Part shown: piece after piece, positions 1 through 10,041 of the stretch | Position numbering within the stretch: the stretch's first letter is position 1 | Layout: every line of letters begins with the position of its first letter | Assembly: GCA_011523945.1 (NCBI GenBank) | Contig: WTFU01000140.1 | Coordinates: forward strand, 27,613 to 91,612 | Reading direction: 5' to 3' | Length of the DNA: 64,000 bases | DNA from: Mariniblastus sp. | Lineage (GTDB): Bacteria; Planctomycetota; Planctomycetia; Pirellulales; Pirellulaceae | Translations under genes and position numbers: made by a program | Notes under the pieces: model-generated | The model's database searches: none | What the model saw: the letters and a program-made list of their open reading frames with translations, nothing else | What the model was told of the DNA's origin: nothing

Positions 1-2016
<2,016 letters not shown>

Positions 2017-2064
2017 ATAGCTTGAATTAGGTTTACGATTCGTAATCCAAAGGCATGAATCGGC

Positions 2065-2655
2065 ATGATGAGTTTTGAGGTGTCGCTCCCGAAATGGGCA
2101 ATCGAGGAGAATCTGAAATTACCCAAATTCATTCCTGATGTTGAACAGCGAATGCGGGAGGTGATTCGTTTTGCCGAGATCAATTTGAATAGAAAAACCG
2201 GCGGTCCTTTTGCGGCCGGTATTTTTGAAAAGAATTCGGGAGCCGTAATAGGAATCGGAGTTAACCGCGTGGTGCCTTCGAATAACTCTTCGGCTCATGC
2301 AGAGATTGTTGCCATTTCACTTGCTCAAAAGAAGCTCGCAACATTTGATTTGGGAGGCCCGAGAATGCCCGACCATCAAATTGTCGTGAACGGGAGGCCT
2401 TGTGCGATGTGTTGCGGAGCGCTGCCTTGGTCGGGGGTGCGAAGCCTAGTAATTGGAGCTTCAGGTGAGCGGATTGAATCATTGACCGGATTTGACGAAG
2501 GAGCGGTGCATCCCCATTGGCAGCGGGAGTTGGGAAAACGCGGAATTGAAGTTATCGAAAACGTATTGGCTGAAGAGGCGGAAGTTGTGTTTCAGCGTTT
2601 TCGAGACAACGATGAACCAGTTTACAATGGTCGTTCGGGGGACGATGTGAGGTGA
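2065..2655 (+). CDS. Nucleoside deaminase (guanine/cytidine deaminase superfamily)
   Basis: A 196-residue zinc-dependent deaminase of the CDA/tRNA-adenosine-deaminase fold. The zinc site is visible as HAE at residues 78-80 (His ligand plus the catalytic proton-shuttling Glu) and PCAMC at 112-116 (two Cys ligands). The C-terminal half (GFDEGAVHPHWQREL) resembles guanine-deaminase-like nucleoside deaminases more than TadA, so hydrolytic deamination of guanine or a related base or nucleoside is the likely reaction; the exact substrate cannot be set from sequence. ATG occurs at both 2065 and 2068, and the start could be either. The gene follows icd on the same strand and converges on treZ. It is probably cytoplasmic, with no signal peptide. 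Confidence 0.85.
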   Translation: MMSFEVSLPKWAIEENLKLPKFIPDVEQRMREVIRFAEINLNRKTGGPFAAGIFEKNSGAVIGIGVNRVVPSNNSSAHAEIVAISLAQKKLATFDLGGPRMPDHQIVVNGRPCAMCCGALPWSGVRSLVIGASGERIESLTGFDEGAVHPHWQRELGKRGIEVIENVLAEEAEVVFQRFRDNDEPVYNGRSGDDVR

Positions 2656-2733
2656 GGCGTCTCTCGGGTTGATGAGTGATCGCCGTGCTAAGTTTTGAGA
2701 TTCCCTCGAGGCAGAATTGAACCATGAACTCAG

Positions 2734-4566
2734 CTACGTCTTCGAGGTCCAAATTAAGCAATGGGAACCCGTGAGTTCGGTGGGCCGTTCCGATTCGTAG
2801 TTTGAGCTGAATAACATATCGCCAACGTCCATGGTTTCCAGGGGAAGTGGCGTGGCGTTCAGGCCCGCGAGGCGAGAGCAGATATGCAGTGAACCCCCGG
2901 CGGTTTTGTAGATCAGTTTAAAAACTGATTTCTCTAGATCTGAGTGTGTTCGTAAATTCTTGGCGATTAATGTTTCATCCTGAATCAATCGTTTTCGCAA
3001 TGACAATAGAGTTTTATACCACCGATGCGTCTCGGGATTGAGATCATTTGGCTGCGATCTGGTGCTGGAAAATGCAGTTGGGTCAGAGGGCAGGGGGGAA
3101 CCATCCCAGTCATGATGCGGGTACTCATTACGGCGTCCCTGATCGACAGCTTTACGAAGGCTTGGATCTTCAAAATCTGCGAAGAATGGAAACGGTGCGT
3201 TAGTGGACCACTCTTCTCCCATGAAAATCATGGGAATGGATGGATAAAGTAGGATCAGCCCGGCAGCGGATCGTTGGTATTGAGTTGAGGTTAGCTGGTG
3301 GAGCCTTTTACCATGAGGATGGTTTCCTACACTATCGTGTGTCTGCAATGCAATGATCAGCGAATCAACGTAATCACGCCCGTCGGTTGGATTTTGTTTT
3401 TTTCGAATTGAATCAGTGACACGAATTGCCCCCGGGGTGCTGAAGACATAGGCATGTTCAATCGCTTCGGAAAGATCATTTTCTTCGTAGTGGCGGTCGG
3501 TAAGACGGATTTCCGGGTTCCCGTGTTTATAGATCGAGTGCATTAGGCAATCAGACCAGATTGCGTCATAGTTGGGATCGCCGTTGGCTGTTGGATTGAT
3601 TAAATCCTCATCATAAATATTCGATTCGCCAATTAGATGGGTGCGGCGATTCTTAGCCGTTTCGATTTTTCGAAAAGAATCCCGAATTTCCCCAAGGATG
3701 TGGTATTCCCGATCGTCGAACATGTAGTGAACTGCATCGAGTCGAAGTCCGTCAAAATGAAATTCATCGATCCAGTAAGAGACGTTGTCGAGCACGAATT
3801 GCCTCACTTCGGCATGCTCAAAATTTAGTGCATCTCCCCAGGGGGTATTAAACTTTGGCGATCGGTAAGGTGCGAACTCGGCTAAGTAGTTACCTTCGGG
3901 GCCAACATGGTTGTAGACCACATCATTAATCACGGCCAAGCCTCGATCGTGGCAAGCGTTCACAAGGCATTTCAGTTCGTCCGGGGTCCCGAAGTTATTA
4001 CTTGGGGCAAAGTAATTCACGCCGTCATAGCCCCAATTCCAGTTCCCTGGACATTGTGCTAAGGGAAGAAATTCAACAGCGGTGATTCCTAGTTTTACCA
4101 AGTCATCCAATTGTTCAATGGCAGCAAGGTATGTCCCGGTTGGTGTGAACGAGCCCAGGTGTAATTCGTAAATGACAAGATTTTTTTTCTCAATCCCGGT
4201 CCAATGCTGATCCGTCCATTGAAAACGATCAGAATCAACAACCGCCGACGGACCGTGGACACCGTAAGGTTGAGATTTTGATCGAGGGTCGGGACGTCCC
4301 ATTCCATTGTCGAGTTGAAAACGATAGAGAGTCCCTGCGGGGCAGTCAGTGACTGTCGTGCTAAAGAATCCTTTGTTGTCTGATTCCATCGGATAGCGCT
4401 CGCGAACGGTTTCAAGGTCGCCCGAGAGCTCAATGATTTCCAAATTAACAGATTGGCAATTGGCAGCCCAGACACGGAACCGGGTTGCGTTTTCGCCGAT
4501 GAGAGTTGAGCCAAGAATCGTGTCTGAAAGCGGGGTGCTATCGAGAGGTTCATTAACAGATGACAA
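2734..4566 (-). CDS. treZ: Malto-oligosyltrehalose trehalohydrolase
   Basis: A GH13 enzyme that releases trehalose from maltooligosyl-trehalose, the second step of the TreY/TreZ route from glycogen or maltodextrin. 610 residues. The N-terminal CBM48/E-set part (about 20-110) is followed by a TIM barrel with NWNWGYDGVNYFAPS near 180, DVVYNHVGPEGNYL near 220, nucleophile Asp277 in FDGLRLDAVH, acid/base Glu314 in LIGESN, and the third carboxylate Asp411 in QTHDSVGN. The start is TTG at 4566, supported by AAGGA 8 bases upstream; no in-frame ATG precedes the conserved N-terminus. The partner treY is not in the window. It lies downstream of the lipoprotein and cupin genes on the same strand, with a 183-base gap. 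Confidence 0.92.
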   Translation of the reverse strand: MSSVNEPLDSTPLSDTILGSTLIGENATRFRVWAANCQSVNLEIIELSGDLETVRERYPMESDNKGFFSTTVTDCPAGTLYRFQLDNGMGRPDPRSKSQPYGVHGPSAVVDSDRFQWTDQHWTGIEKKNLVIYELHLGSFTPTGTYLAAIEQLDDLVKLGITAVEFLPLAQCPGNWNWGYDGVNYFAPSNNFGTPDELKCLVNACHDRGLAVINDVVYNHVGPEGNYLAEFAPYRSPKFNTPWGDALNFEHAEVRQFVLDNVSYWIDEFHFDGLRLDAVHYMFDDREYHILGEIRDSFRKIETAKNRRTHLIGESNIYDEDLINPTANGDPNYDAIWSDCLMHSIYKHGNPEIRLTDRHYEENDLSEAIEHAYVFSTPGAIRVTDSIRKKQNPTDGRDYVDSLIIALQTHDSVGNHPHGKRLHQLTSTQYQRSAAGLILLYPSIPMIFMGEEWSTNAPFPFFADFEDPSLRKAVDQGRRNEYPHHDWDGSPLPSDPTAFSSTRSQPNDLNPETHRWYKTLLSLRKRLIQDETLIAKNLRTHSDLEKSVFKLIYKTAGGSLHICSRLAGLNATPLPLETMDVGDMLFSSNYESERPTELTGSHCLIWTSKT

Positions 4567-4749
4567 GTCGCTGTCCTTCGATTAGTCAAATAGATTTAGG
4601 TGTAGAGATTATTTCCAAGCAATCCATTTGAGCCATTCATGGTCGAGGTTCCCATGGATGCCGCTCGATGAAATAGGAGATGGATTGTGTGGCCCGCATT
4701 TGGTGTTTGAAGACGGTTGATTGTGTTTTGCGGGGTAAGAAGATGAAAA

Positions 4750-5208
4750 TTAATTCTCGGTTTTTTCCGCTTCCACCACAACGAGTTCGAACTTTTCGGG
4801 GTCGTACTGATAGCGGCGGTTACCCGGAAGCACGGGCAACTGGATGTTGTTTCGTTTGATGATCTGAGACATAAATTCATCGTAGTCTTTTGGCATCCGT
4901 CCATGCTCTGCTTTAAAAAGCTGGAGCGCTTGGTTGACCGCAATTTTTGAAACTTCAGAAACTGCAAAACCATAGGCGCCGGCTGACGCATACGGGTTGG
5001 CAGAGGGTTTTACCTGCAGGTCAGCGATTTTCTCTCCGTTTTCAGGTTTGAATTCACCAATGTCCTGACTTTTTTTACCAATGATTCCTGTTTTGGAACT
5101 GGTTTCTGAAGCGGGAGGTTCGGCACATCCACTAAGGAGGGTGCAGCACACTGCAAAGAGCAGAATCGGATATTGTACTAATTTCATTTGTTTTTTTGGT
5201 AAGTACAT
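4750..5208 (-). CDS. Small lipoprotein of unknown function
   Basis: I do not recognise a family. From the ATG at 5208 the product is 152 residues: a basic start (MYLPKKQMK), a hydrophobic stretch and the lipobox LLSGC with acceptor Cys28, so it should be a lipid-anchored periplasmic or outer-membrane protein. The middle is Ser/Pro/Lys rich. The C-terminal half contains AEHGRMPKDYDEFM and ends with charged residues, a pattern common in planctomycete proteins with a short pilin-like or DUF C-terminal region. An AGGA 8 bases before 5208 favours this start over the ATG at 5187, which also keeps the lipobox. It sits 52 bases downstream of the cupin gene and may share its transcript. Confidence 0.7.
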   Translation of the reverse strand: MYLPKKQMKLVQYPILLFAVCCTLLSGCAEPPASETSSKTGIIGKKSQDIGEFKPENGEKIADLQVKPSANPYASAGAYGFAVSEVSKIAVNQALQLFKAEHGRMPKDYDEFMSQIIKRNNIQLPVLPGNRRYQYDPEKFELVVVEAEKTEN

Positions 5209-5260
5209 GTGATTTTTCCTGGATGGGAATAGTGAACAGTGCCCTGAGGATTTAATTTTT

Positions 5261-5644
5261 TTATTGTACCACAACTGTTTTTCCATTCTGTTCGGTGGAG
5301 ATGCCAAACACAATGTACTCGACTGGTTCGCCGCATTGATTGTTCATGCGGTGTATTTCGTGAGGATCAATTAAGATCGCGTCCCCATGACTCAGTTCGT
5401 GAGTTTCGTTGTCCACCGTCATTGTGACCGTGCCGTTCAAAATGACAAAGATCTCCTGCATGTCCTCATGGTAGTGAGGTTCAAAAGATTTACCATCGGG
5501 TAGCAATGACCAGTTAACCATCATTACCTGGCCACAAAACAAATTATTCTTGGTCGCAAGGACGCGTTTTAGAACTCCGGGATCATCAGGGTTTTCATGG
5601 GACGCCGGAATGAACTGGATTTCACTTCCTCTTGCGATTTGCAT
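5261..5644 (-). CDS. Single-domain cupin protein
   Basis: A 127-residue protein with one conserved cupin barrel. Cupin motif 1 is PHYHEDMQEIFVILNG (metal ligands His57, His59 and Glu64). Motif 2 is HGDAILIDPHEIHRMNN (ligand His98). The full His-His-Glu-His set implies a metal-binding protein. The fold serves many small-molecule enzymes and sugar-binding sensors, so the substrate cannot be named. No signal peptide, so cytoplasmic. ATG start at 5644 without a strong Shine-Dalgarno. It is first in a possible minus-strand group with the lipoprotein and treZ. Confidence 0.85.
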   Translation of the reverse strand: MQIARGSEIQFIPASHENPDDPGVLKRVLATKNNLFCGQVMMVNWSLLPDGKSFEPHYHEDMQEIFVILNGTVTMTVDNETHELSHGDAILIDPHEIHRMNNQCGEPVEYIVFGISTEQNGKTVVVQ

Positions 5645-5709
5645 ACCTGGATTCTCAGTGCTAGATTTTGTGGTTGATTGTGAAAACGATATCCCCGGCG
5701 AATGGTGTT

Positions 5710-7185
5710 TTACCGTGTCTTGGATTTGCGTTTTTGGTTTGTGGATTTAAAGGTTGCTCCGGCGTCCTGAGGCATCGATTGATGCCACTGAACGACTGCA
5801 GTTGTTAAGCGACGCGTGACGTTGGGGTGGTTGGAAGCGACATTGCTCGCCTCCGCACGATCCAAACGGAGGTTGTACAATTCTGCCTGAGTTCCGTCAT
5901 ATTCGCAAAGCAGTTTCCAGTCTCCTTCGCGAACGGCTAGGTCAGGGCAGTCAGAAATTCCGTAAAACGAATCTCGATCGGGTGGCCGGCGGAAAAAGAG
6001 AGGTGCGTTCCGTGATTCATTTGAATTTCCAAGAATGATCGAGTCGAGTCGCTGGCCGTCAAAGGATTTATTTGTTTTGATATTCGCAAGTGACAGAATC
6101 GACGGAACGAGATCCATCGCTGAAAACCATGAATCTACATTAACGGTTCCCGCTTTTTCGGAGTTAATCAGTCCGGGCCCCCAGGCAATCAGTGAACTGC
6201 GAATGCCACCCTCAAAGAGATGGGTTTTAAATCCGCGGAATGGGCCTGCCGAGCCCGCACCTTGTTCCGGTCCGTTATCACTGCAGATCAAAATGAGGGT
6301 GTTGTTTTTTAGGCTGGGCCTGTTTCTTACGTAGTCAAAGAGAACGCCTAATTGTTCATCCATCGTATCGAGAACGCCATGGTAGAGCGCGCGCTTGGAA
6401 CCGTCGCTCCGCCTTGCCTCTGGCGGGAAAAATGGGGAGTGAACATCATCCGGCCAGAGATTGATATAGAACGGTTTTTTTTCGGATTCAGATTTTTTGA
6501 TGAATTGAAGTGCGGACTCGGTGAACGATTGTGTGACCAGCGATCGATCGACATAGGTTATTTCGGAGGGATCACCGAGTTTGTCAGAACCAAGTGTGTG
6601 GGCGGTTACTTTCTTGCCATCGTAGGCATCTTTTAATGCCAGGACTCTTGGTCCGAGGCCTTCGAAATTGGTAAGAGATTCATCGAATCCGTATTTGGAA
6701 ATAAGTGGTGCTTCACCAACATCGCGTTGGCCGCCCATGTGCCATTTTCCAAAATGCCCAGTCGAATAACCAGCCGATTGCAAGAATCTCGCAAGCATAG
6801 GGGCGTCGGGATTTAACCATTGATCCATCCCTCTTCGCTGGTTGAGTTGGCGGTGAGCAAGGTAGGAGGTGATTTTCCAGCGAGCAGGGTACTGGCCTGT
6901 GGAAATTGCGACTCTGGAAGGCGAGCAAATTGGAGAATTAACATAAAACTGCTCGAATCGAATGCCTTCTTTTGCGAGTCGATCGATGTTCTGGGTTTCG
7001 ATCGCTTGATTTCCGAAACACGAAAAATCACCCCATCCCATGTCGTCAATAAAAACGAGAATTATATTGGGAGGCTGATCTATTTCCTGAGCATTGAGTT
7101 TGATGGGCGTGAAACAAGAGGTGGTCAATGCAATGATGAAAGACGTAAGAGAGATTGACGTTCGAAAAAGTCGGGAGCATTTCAT
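5710..7185 (-). CDS. Secreted sulfatase (arylsulfatase A-like, family S1)
   Basis: Hydrolyses sulfate esters, probably on polysaccharides outside the cytoplasm. From the ATG at 7185 it is 491 residues. The N-terminus MKCSRLFRTSISLTSFII followed by SCFTPIKLNAQ is a signal peptide. The metal-site Asp pair is in FIDDMGWGD (47-53) and the formylglycine signature CSPSR starts at Cys87, followed by the usual GQYPARW stretch. Further sulfatase signatures are GKWHMGG and CSDNGPEQGAGS. A longer frame reaches a TTG at 7206, but that start has no ribosome site and runs into the terminator hairpin at 7201-7243. Only about 15 bases separate that hairpin's T-run from the ATG. It lies directly downstream of xylA. 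Confidence 0.9.
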   Translation of the reverse strand: MKCSRLFRTSISLTSFIIALTTSCFTPIKLNAQEIDQPPNIILVFIDDMGWGDFSCFGNQAIETQNIDRLAKEGIRFEQFYVNSPICSPSRVAISTGQYPARWKITSYLAHRQLNQRRGMDQWLNPDAPMLARFLQSAGYSTGHFGKWHMGGQRDVGEAPLISKYGFDESLTNFEGLGPRVLALKDAYDGKKVTAHTLGSDKLGDPSEITYVDRSLVTQSFTESALQFIKKSESEKKPFYINLWPDDVHSPFFPPEARRSDGSKRALYHGVLDTMDEQLGVLFDYVRNRPSLKNNTLILICSDNGPEQGAGSAGPFRGFKTHLFEGGIRSSLIAWGPGLINSEKAGTVNVDSWFSAMDLVPSILSLANIKTNKSFDGQRLDSIILGNSNESRNAPLFFRRPPDRDSFYGISDCPDLAVREGDWKLLCEYDGTQAELYNLRLDRAEASNVASNHPNVTRRLTTAVVQWHQSMPQDAGATFKSTNQKRKSKTR

Positions 7186-7200
7186 AAGCTGTATCCAATA

Positions 7201-7243
7201 AAACAAAAAGGTGAGCGTGAAAACTCAATTCACACTCACCTTT
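7201..7243 (-). terminator. Rho-independent terminator after xylA
   Basis: Arms 7207-7221 and 7229-7243 pair over 15 bases with one mismatch (C/A) around a 7-base loop. On the minus strand the hairpin is followed by TTTTTGTTTT. It is placed 65 bases after the xylA stop and immediately before the sulfatase start, so it either ends the xylA message or acts as an attenuator of the downstream sulfatase. Confidence 0.8.
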
Positions 7244-7307
7244 AGTTATACCCTGACCATTGTTTGAAATCGTCCTTTAAAGTTAATTTCAATGGATCAA
7301 TTTTGTT

Positions 7308-8633
7308 TTACGTTTGATCGAGATAGCGGTTCACGATGTTTTCAAGCAATTCCTGGCGTCCACTCCTGTTGCCACTGGCTTCGCCCTTTTCGAGCATTAG
7401 GGCCTCAAGGTCGGCTAGGCCAACCTGACCATTTTCAATCTTTTGGCCAAGCTCGGAATCCCAACTTTGGTAGCGTTCGGTCACAAGGGAGTCGATGGCT
7501 TTATCGGCACGGATCGCCGCTGCAATTTTTAGCCCGCGAGCAAATGCGTCCATCCCTCCAATATGAGCATAAAAGAGATCGACCGGCTCAAAGCTCTCGC
7601 GACGGACTTTAGCATCGAAGTTGACACCACCTGGAGCAAGGCCATACTTCAGCAGGACCAGCATGGTCTGTGTAGTTAAGTAATAATCAGTTGGGAATTG
7701 ATCGGTGTCCCAGCCCAGCAGCAAGTCACCCGTATTGGCATCAATGGAACCCAGAGCTCCCTGCATTCCGGCGTACTCGAGTTCGTGCATCATCGAATGC
7801 CCCGCAAGTGTCGCGTGATTCGTTTCAATGTTTAGTTTAAAATGATCCATCAAATCATAGGCACGCAGAAAATTGAGACAGGCTGCCGCATCAGAATCAT
7901 ACTGGTGTTTGGTCGGCTCCTTTGGTTTGGGTTCGATTAAAAATTGGCCCGTGAATCCAATTTCTTTGGCGTAATCGACTGCCATGTGAAAGAACTGGCC
8001 GAGGTGATCGAGTTCCCGTTTCATGTCCGTGTTGTAAATGCTCTGATACCCCTCGCGTCCACCCCAGAAAACATAGTTCTCTCCTCCGAGTCGATGGGTG
8101 ATTTCCATCGCTTTTTTAACTTGGGCCGCAGCGTAAGTGTAAACATCTAAATTGCAGGTGGTTGCGGCACCGTGCATAAACCGTGGGTGAGAAAACATAT
8201 TGGCGGTGCCCCACAATAATTTAACACCACTTCGGTTTTGTTCGGCTTCGAGGACATCCGCAACCGCGTCAAAATGAGCATTAGATTCACGTAGTGTGTC
8301 ACCTTCGGGGGCAACATCGCGATCGTGGAACGCATAATAGGGTACATCGAGTTTTTCGAAAAACTCAAAAGCAACGCGAGCGCGGTTACAGGCATTTTCG
8401 ACCGAGTTACTGCCGTCGTCCCACGGCCGAACCATCGTTCCACTGCCGAACGGATCGGCTCCCGTGCCGCGGAAGGTATGCCAATAGCAGACGGTGAACC
8501 GAAGGTGTTCCTTCATCGTCTTGCCTTCGACAATCTCGTCGGGGTTGTACCACCGGAAGGCAAGTGGATTGTCGGAACCCGGGCCTTCGTATTGAATTTT
8601 ATTAATTTCCGGGAATGCGTTTGTTGTACTCAT
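7308..8633 (-). CDS. xylA: Xylose isomerase
   Basis: Interconverts D-xylose and D-xylulose in the cytoplasm, the entry step of xylose use. 441 residues from the ATG at 8633, matching the roughly 440 of class II XylA. Conserved sites are [10 protein letters not shown] (catalytic His103 and Asp106), [41 protein letters not shown] (metal-binding Glu234), NHATLAGH and WDTDQFP. The C-terminus [15 protein letters not shown] is typical. An upstream ATG at 8666 adds eleven non-conserved residues and is less likely, although it too has a weak GAGAA. It is divergent from xylR with a palindrome between them, and is followed by a strong terminator. Xylulokinase is not in the window. Confidence 0.96.
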   Translation of the reverse strand: MSTTNAFPEINKIQYEGPGSDNPLAFRWYNPDEIVEGKTMKEHLRFTVCYWHTFRGTGADPFGSGTMVRPWDDGSNSVENACNRARVAFEFFEKLDVPYYAFHDRDVAPEGDTLRESNAHFDAVADVLEAEQNRSGVKLLWGTANMFSHPRFMHGAATTCNLDVYTYAAAQVKKAMEITHRLGGENYVFWGGREGYQSIYNTDMKRELDHLGQFFHMAVDYAKEIGFTGQFLIEPKPKEPTKHQYDSDAAACLNFLRAYDLMDHFKLNIETNHATLAGHSMMHELEYAGMQGALGSIDANTGDLLLGWDTDQFPTDYYLTTQTMLVLLKYGLAPGGVNFDAKVRRESFEPVDLFYAHIGGMDAFARGLKIAAAIRADKAIDSLVTERYQSWDSELGQKIENGQVGLADLEALMLEKGEASGNRSGRQELLENIVNRYLDQT

Positions 8634-8706
8634 GGCAGGCCTTGTTGTGGTAGGTTTTGCGATCATTGTTTCTCAATAAAAACCAATTGCCAGTAGGTAA
8701 TGCGTA

Positions 8707-8723
8707 AAATATCATAGATATTT
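8707..8723. promoter_or_regulatory. 17-bp palindrome, candidate operator between xylA and xylR
   Basis: The sequence AAATATCATAGATATTT is a perfect inverted repeat of 7-base arms around a 3-base centre. It lies 74 bases before the xylA ATG and 98 bases before the xylR ATG, in the shared divergent promoter region. Its position suggests a regulator binding site; AraC-type XylR usually binds direct repeats, so the binder could be another protein. No experimental support is available here. Confidence 0.45.
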
Positions 8724-8820
8724 CACCGATCCGTTTTTGGGTTGATGGAGATAGGGGAGCGGGCGTTGGTTTTTACGGGGCAAAGTGCCAGTCGTGGTTC
8801 AAGTTGGAGTCGATTTAGGT

Positions 8821-9987
8821 ATGAAGCATCGACGTTCGGTTGCTCTTTTAGTGGAAACCTCAAATGCCTACTCGCGTGGCCTGCTGGAAGGGATCATTGC
8901 ATACAACAAGCAGCATTCGAATTGGTCGATGTTCATTGCTGAGCAGGAGCGTGGCGCGGACCCTCCTCGTTGGTTACGCGAATGGAGTGGTGATGGCATT
9001 ATTGCACGAATCGAAACAGATAATATTGCGAAGGTAATTAAGAAAATTGGCCTTCCCGTCGTCGACTTGAGTGCCGCTCGCCATGTACCTGAGATTCCCT
9101 GGGCTGACACAGATGATCAGGCGATTGCAAGTTTAGCGGTCGAGCATTTTATCGAACGTGGGTTTAAGCATCTTGCGTTTTGTGGAGACCCGGCATTTCG
9201 TTGGTCTGACTCGCGGTGCGATCGATTTTCGGAGATCGTAAATCGCAAGGGCCTGAAGCTCTATACTTATCAGGCAATTTCCCGCTACGATCCAGAGTTC
9301 ACTCTCGATCGGGAAAAGCGAAGAATTGAAGACTGGTTAAGGGATCTACCTCGTCCGGTGGCAATCATGGGTTGCTATGACTACAAAGCGCAGCAGGTAC
9401 TCGATGTTTGCCGGGAATTAGATTTTGCAGTCCCAGAGGAAATTGCGGTGCTCGGGGTTGATAATGATCGATTGCAATGTGAATTCGCCAGTCCGCCGTT
9501 GTCCAGTATTATTCCCGATACCCGAAGAACTGGATTTGAGGCAGCGGAGTTACTGGATCGAATGATGTCGGGTGAAACCGTTTCGACACAGCCGTTAATT
9601 ACTAAACCGCTGGGCATTGAAACTCGAGAGTCGACGGATGTGTTGGCGATCGAGGATCGCGACGTCGCAGTCGCGTTAAAATATATTCGTGAACATGCCA
9701 ACCAAAATATACGAGTGGCGGATGTTCTTCGCGTCATTCCAATGTCGCGTCGTGTACTTGAGATTCGATTCAAGAAGGCAATTGAACGGACGCCACATCA
9801 GGAGATCCAACGCGTCCGCATTAATCGGATTGAACAACTGTTACGGGAAACCGACTTAACGATTCATGAAATCGCCGACCTGTGTGGGTTTGTGCATGCG
9901 GAATATCTTGCCGCGGTATATAAACGAGAGACTGGCCGAACCCCCAGTCAATTTCGACAACAGATTGGAGTTGTTCCTCATTTTTAA
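8821..9987 (+). CDS. xylR: XylR-type xylose-responsive regulator (AraC family)
   Basis: A 388-residue transcription factor. The N-terminal two thirds are a LacI/periplasmic-binding-like sensor (start MKHRRSVALLVETSNAYSRG; GVDNDRLQCEFASPPLSSI near the end of the domain) as in E. coli XylR, which binds D-xylose. The last roughly 100 residues are an AraC-type double helix-turn-helix (SRRVLEIRFKKAI, then LTIHEIADLCGF and the FKRETGRTPSQFR-like end). The longer frame from GTG 8785 adds twelve residues not seen in the family, so ATG 8821 is chosen. It is divergent from xylA, its expected target. Expected to activate xylose genes when xylose is bound. Confidence 0.9.
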   Translation: MKHRRSVALLVETSNAYSRGLLEGIIAYNKQHSNWSMFIAEQERGADPPRWLREWSGDGIIARIETDNIAKVIKKIGLPVVDLSAARHVPEIPWADTDDQAIASLAVEHFIERGFKHLAFCGDPAFRWSDSRCDRFSEIVNRKGLKLYTYQAISRYDPEFTLDREKRRIEDWLRDLPRPVAIMGCYDYKAQQVLDVCRELDFAVPEEIAVLGVDNDRLQCEFASPPLSSIIPDTRRTGFEAAELLDRMMSGETVSTQPLITKPLGIETRESTDVLAIEDRDVAVALKYIREHANQNIRVADVLRVIPMSRRVLEIRFKKAIERTPHQEIQRVRINRIEQLLRETDLTIHEIADLCGFVHAEYLAAVYKRETGRTPSQFRQQIGVVPHF

Positions 9988-10041
9988 ATTCGCTTCAGCG
10001 ATATTGCCAAAATTAACTTTGCCATTTCATTTTTCTTGGCA

